64,000 nt of DNA from Synechococcus sp. MU1642 (GTDB lineage: Bacteria > Cyanobacteriota > Cyanobacteriia > PCC-6307 > Cyanobiaceae): assembly GCF_020514115.1 (NCBI RefSeq), contig NZ_VTKZ01000010.1:1-64000 (forward strand), given 5' to 3'. Position 1 is the first letter of the stretch; the number at the start of each line of letters is the position of its first letter. Shown in pieces: positions 63,479 to 64,000 of the stretch. The translations under genes and the position numbers were made by a program. The notes beneath the pieces are model-generated. The model made no database searches and was not told the DNA's origin. It was given only the letters and a program-made list of their open reading frames with translations.

Positions 63479-64000
63479 TCAATCAAGAAAGACTGTATTT
63501 TGATTGATATTCCCAAGGATATCATTTTTGATTTCTTCATTGTACGCTCCAGCTTTTAAAATCACCAGTGGGTCTTCCTTATTAGACAATATCTTAGGGG
63601 AAGCAACCTGTAGACCTGTACCGTATAGACGTTTACCCTGTTTAGCGACATCATTATCTAATACACATTTGATCCGATTTGTATCGAGACCACTTGCTAT
63701 CAGATATTGAGAAAATATATGAGCACCAAATAAATAGAGTTCTTTCCTGCTGTCAAATTTTGCAATTTTTGCATTAAGTCTGTCTATGAGATTCTTATGA
63801 TAATCTATATACTCTAAATACAGTTTTATGTTCGCTTCATATAGATTTGAAGGTAAATTTGTCTGCAATAGTGTGTCATCACGTTCACATGCGTAAAAAA
63901 TACTATGATCCTTTAAAAAGTATTCACGCTTGAGAATTTTAAATTTATTTTGAGAGAGGAGAAATTCAATGTATGGCTCAGTCAGAAAAATAGTATGCTC
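63479..64000 (-). CDS. Class I SAM methyltransferase with C-methyltransferase tail (5' end outside window)
   Basis: The minus-strand frame is open from the window edge to the stop at 63479 (about 174 residues). HTIFLTEPYIEFLLSQNKFK and LKDHSIFYACERDD resemble the end of a SAM-methyltransferase domain. After a helical linker (EYIDYHKNLIDRLNAKIAKF) comes a Rossmann-like C-terminal part: KELYLFGAHIFSQYLIASGL, IKCVLDNDVAKQGKRLYGTG, LQVASPKIL, VILKAGAYNEEIKNDI. This is the C-methyltransferase C-terminal domain seen in sugar C-methyltransferases. I infer a role in making a branched or methylated nucleotide sugar for surface glycans. An internal TTG at 63868 is not the start. Confidence 0.75.
   Translation of the reverse strand, partial: EHTIFLTEPYIEFLLSQNKFKILKREYFLKDHSIFYACERDDTLLQTNLPSNLYEANIKLYLEYIDYHKNLIDRLNAKIAKFDSRKELYLFGAHIFSQYLIASGLDTNRIKCVLDNDVAKQGKRLYGTGLQVASPKILSNKEDPLVILKAGAYNEEIKNDILGNINQNTVFLD

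Overview
The window is chromosomal DNA of a marine picocyanobacterium, most likely a high-GC marine Synechococcus (sub-cluster 5.1 type). The evidence is psbZ, a psb34-like gene, ycf23 and ycf37 homologues, the photosynthetic gap2-type GAPDH, sulfolipid genes sqdB/sqdX, a TLP40-like lumenal cyclophilin, cobalamin genes, and tight gene packing with 1-8 bp overlaps. Genes start with ATG, GTG or TTG. I see no rRNA, CRISPR array, insertion sequence or prophage. The only RNA gene found is a tRNA-Gly(CCC).

Layout, left to right. 1-2775: dusA (cut by the window edge), a probably exported msrB, and an HI0933-type flavoprotein. 2750-3349: a type IV pilus relic in which the start of pilB is joined to the end of pilC. 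3440-6694: grpE-dnaJ-tusA-like-rsgA, with ebfC converging. 6719-10213: murC-murB, and gap2 with a clear terminator. 10293-13451: TLP40-like cyclophilin and thiL, then efp-accB. 13453-16176: an SDR gene with pdxA, a small secreted peptide gene behind a LexA-like box, and an HNH nuclease. 16339-20233: a SNF2-type helicase, an AbrB-like membrane protein with two small exported proteins, and three small hypothetical genes. 20256-27111: tRNA-Gly, a class V aminotransferase, cbiD, guaA, two hypotheticals and PBP2.

27114-34000: the sulfolipid pair sqdB-sqdX, with a psb34-like gene upstream in the same direction, then thiG, a conserved hypothetical, ycf37, rpmI-rplT, and a SpoIID-like protein followed by a GT2 glycosyltransferase. 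35397-41418: one long minus-strand protein-quality-control and replication cluster, tig-clpP-clpX-LRAT protein-dnaX. 41575-45596: asd-dapA-rnj. 46121-47926: lysC, completing an aspartate-family amino-acid neighbourhood. 49027-53236: holA, cobH/cbiC, tilS, ycf23, psbZ and ribH. 54822-61095: mutS, a GNAT acetyltransferase, a glycosyltransferase and uvrB.

The core is interrupted by AT-rich accessory DNA coding for cell-surface glycosylation. A single glycosyltransferase sits between lysC and holA (48053-48874). A GT25-like gene sits between ribH and mutS (54021-54809), next to a frameshifted HExxH metalloprotease gene. From uvrB to the right edge lies the start of a larger island: a GT25-like gene, a GT10 fucosyltransferase-like gene and a C-methyltransferase cut by the edge. 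Codon usage and base composition already drift toward AT inside the last third of uvrB. I found no complete undescribed defence or mobile system. The most informative oddities are the pilB/pilC deletion relic, the composition break inside uvrB, the broken metalloprotease, the open frame that continues past the lysC stop, and several unexplained inverted repeats in leader regions (asd, ribH, psbZ).
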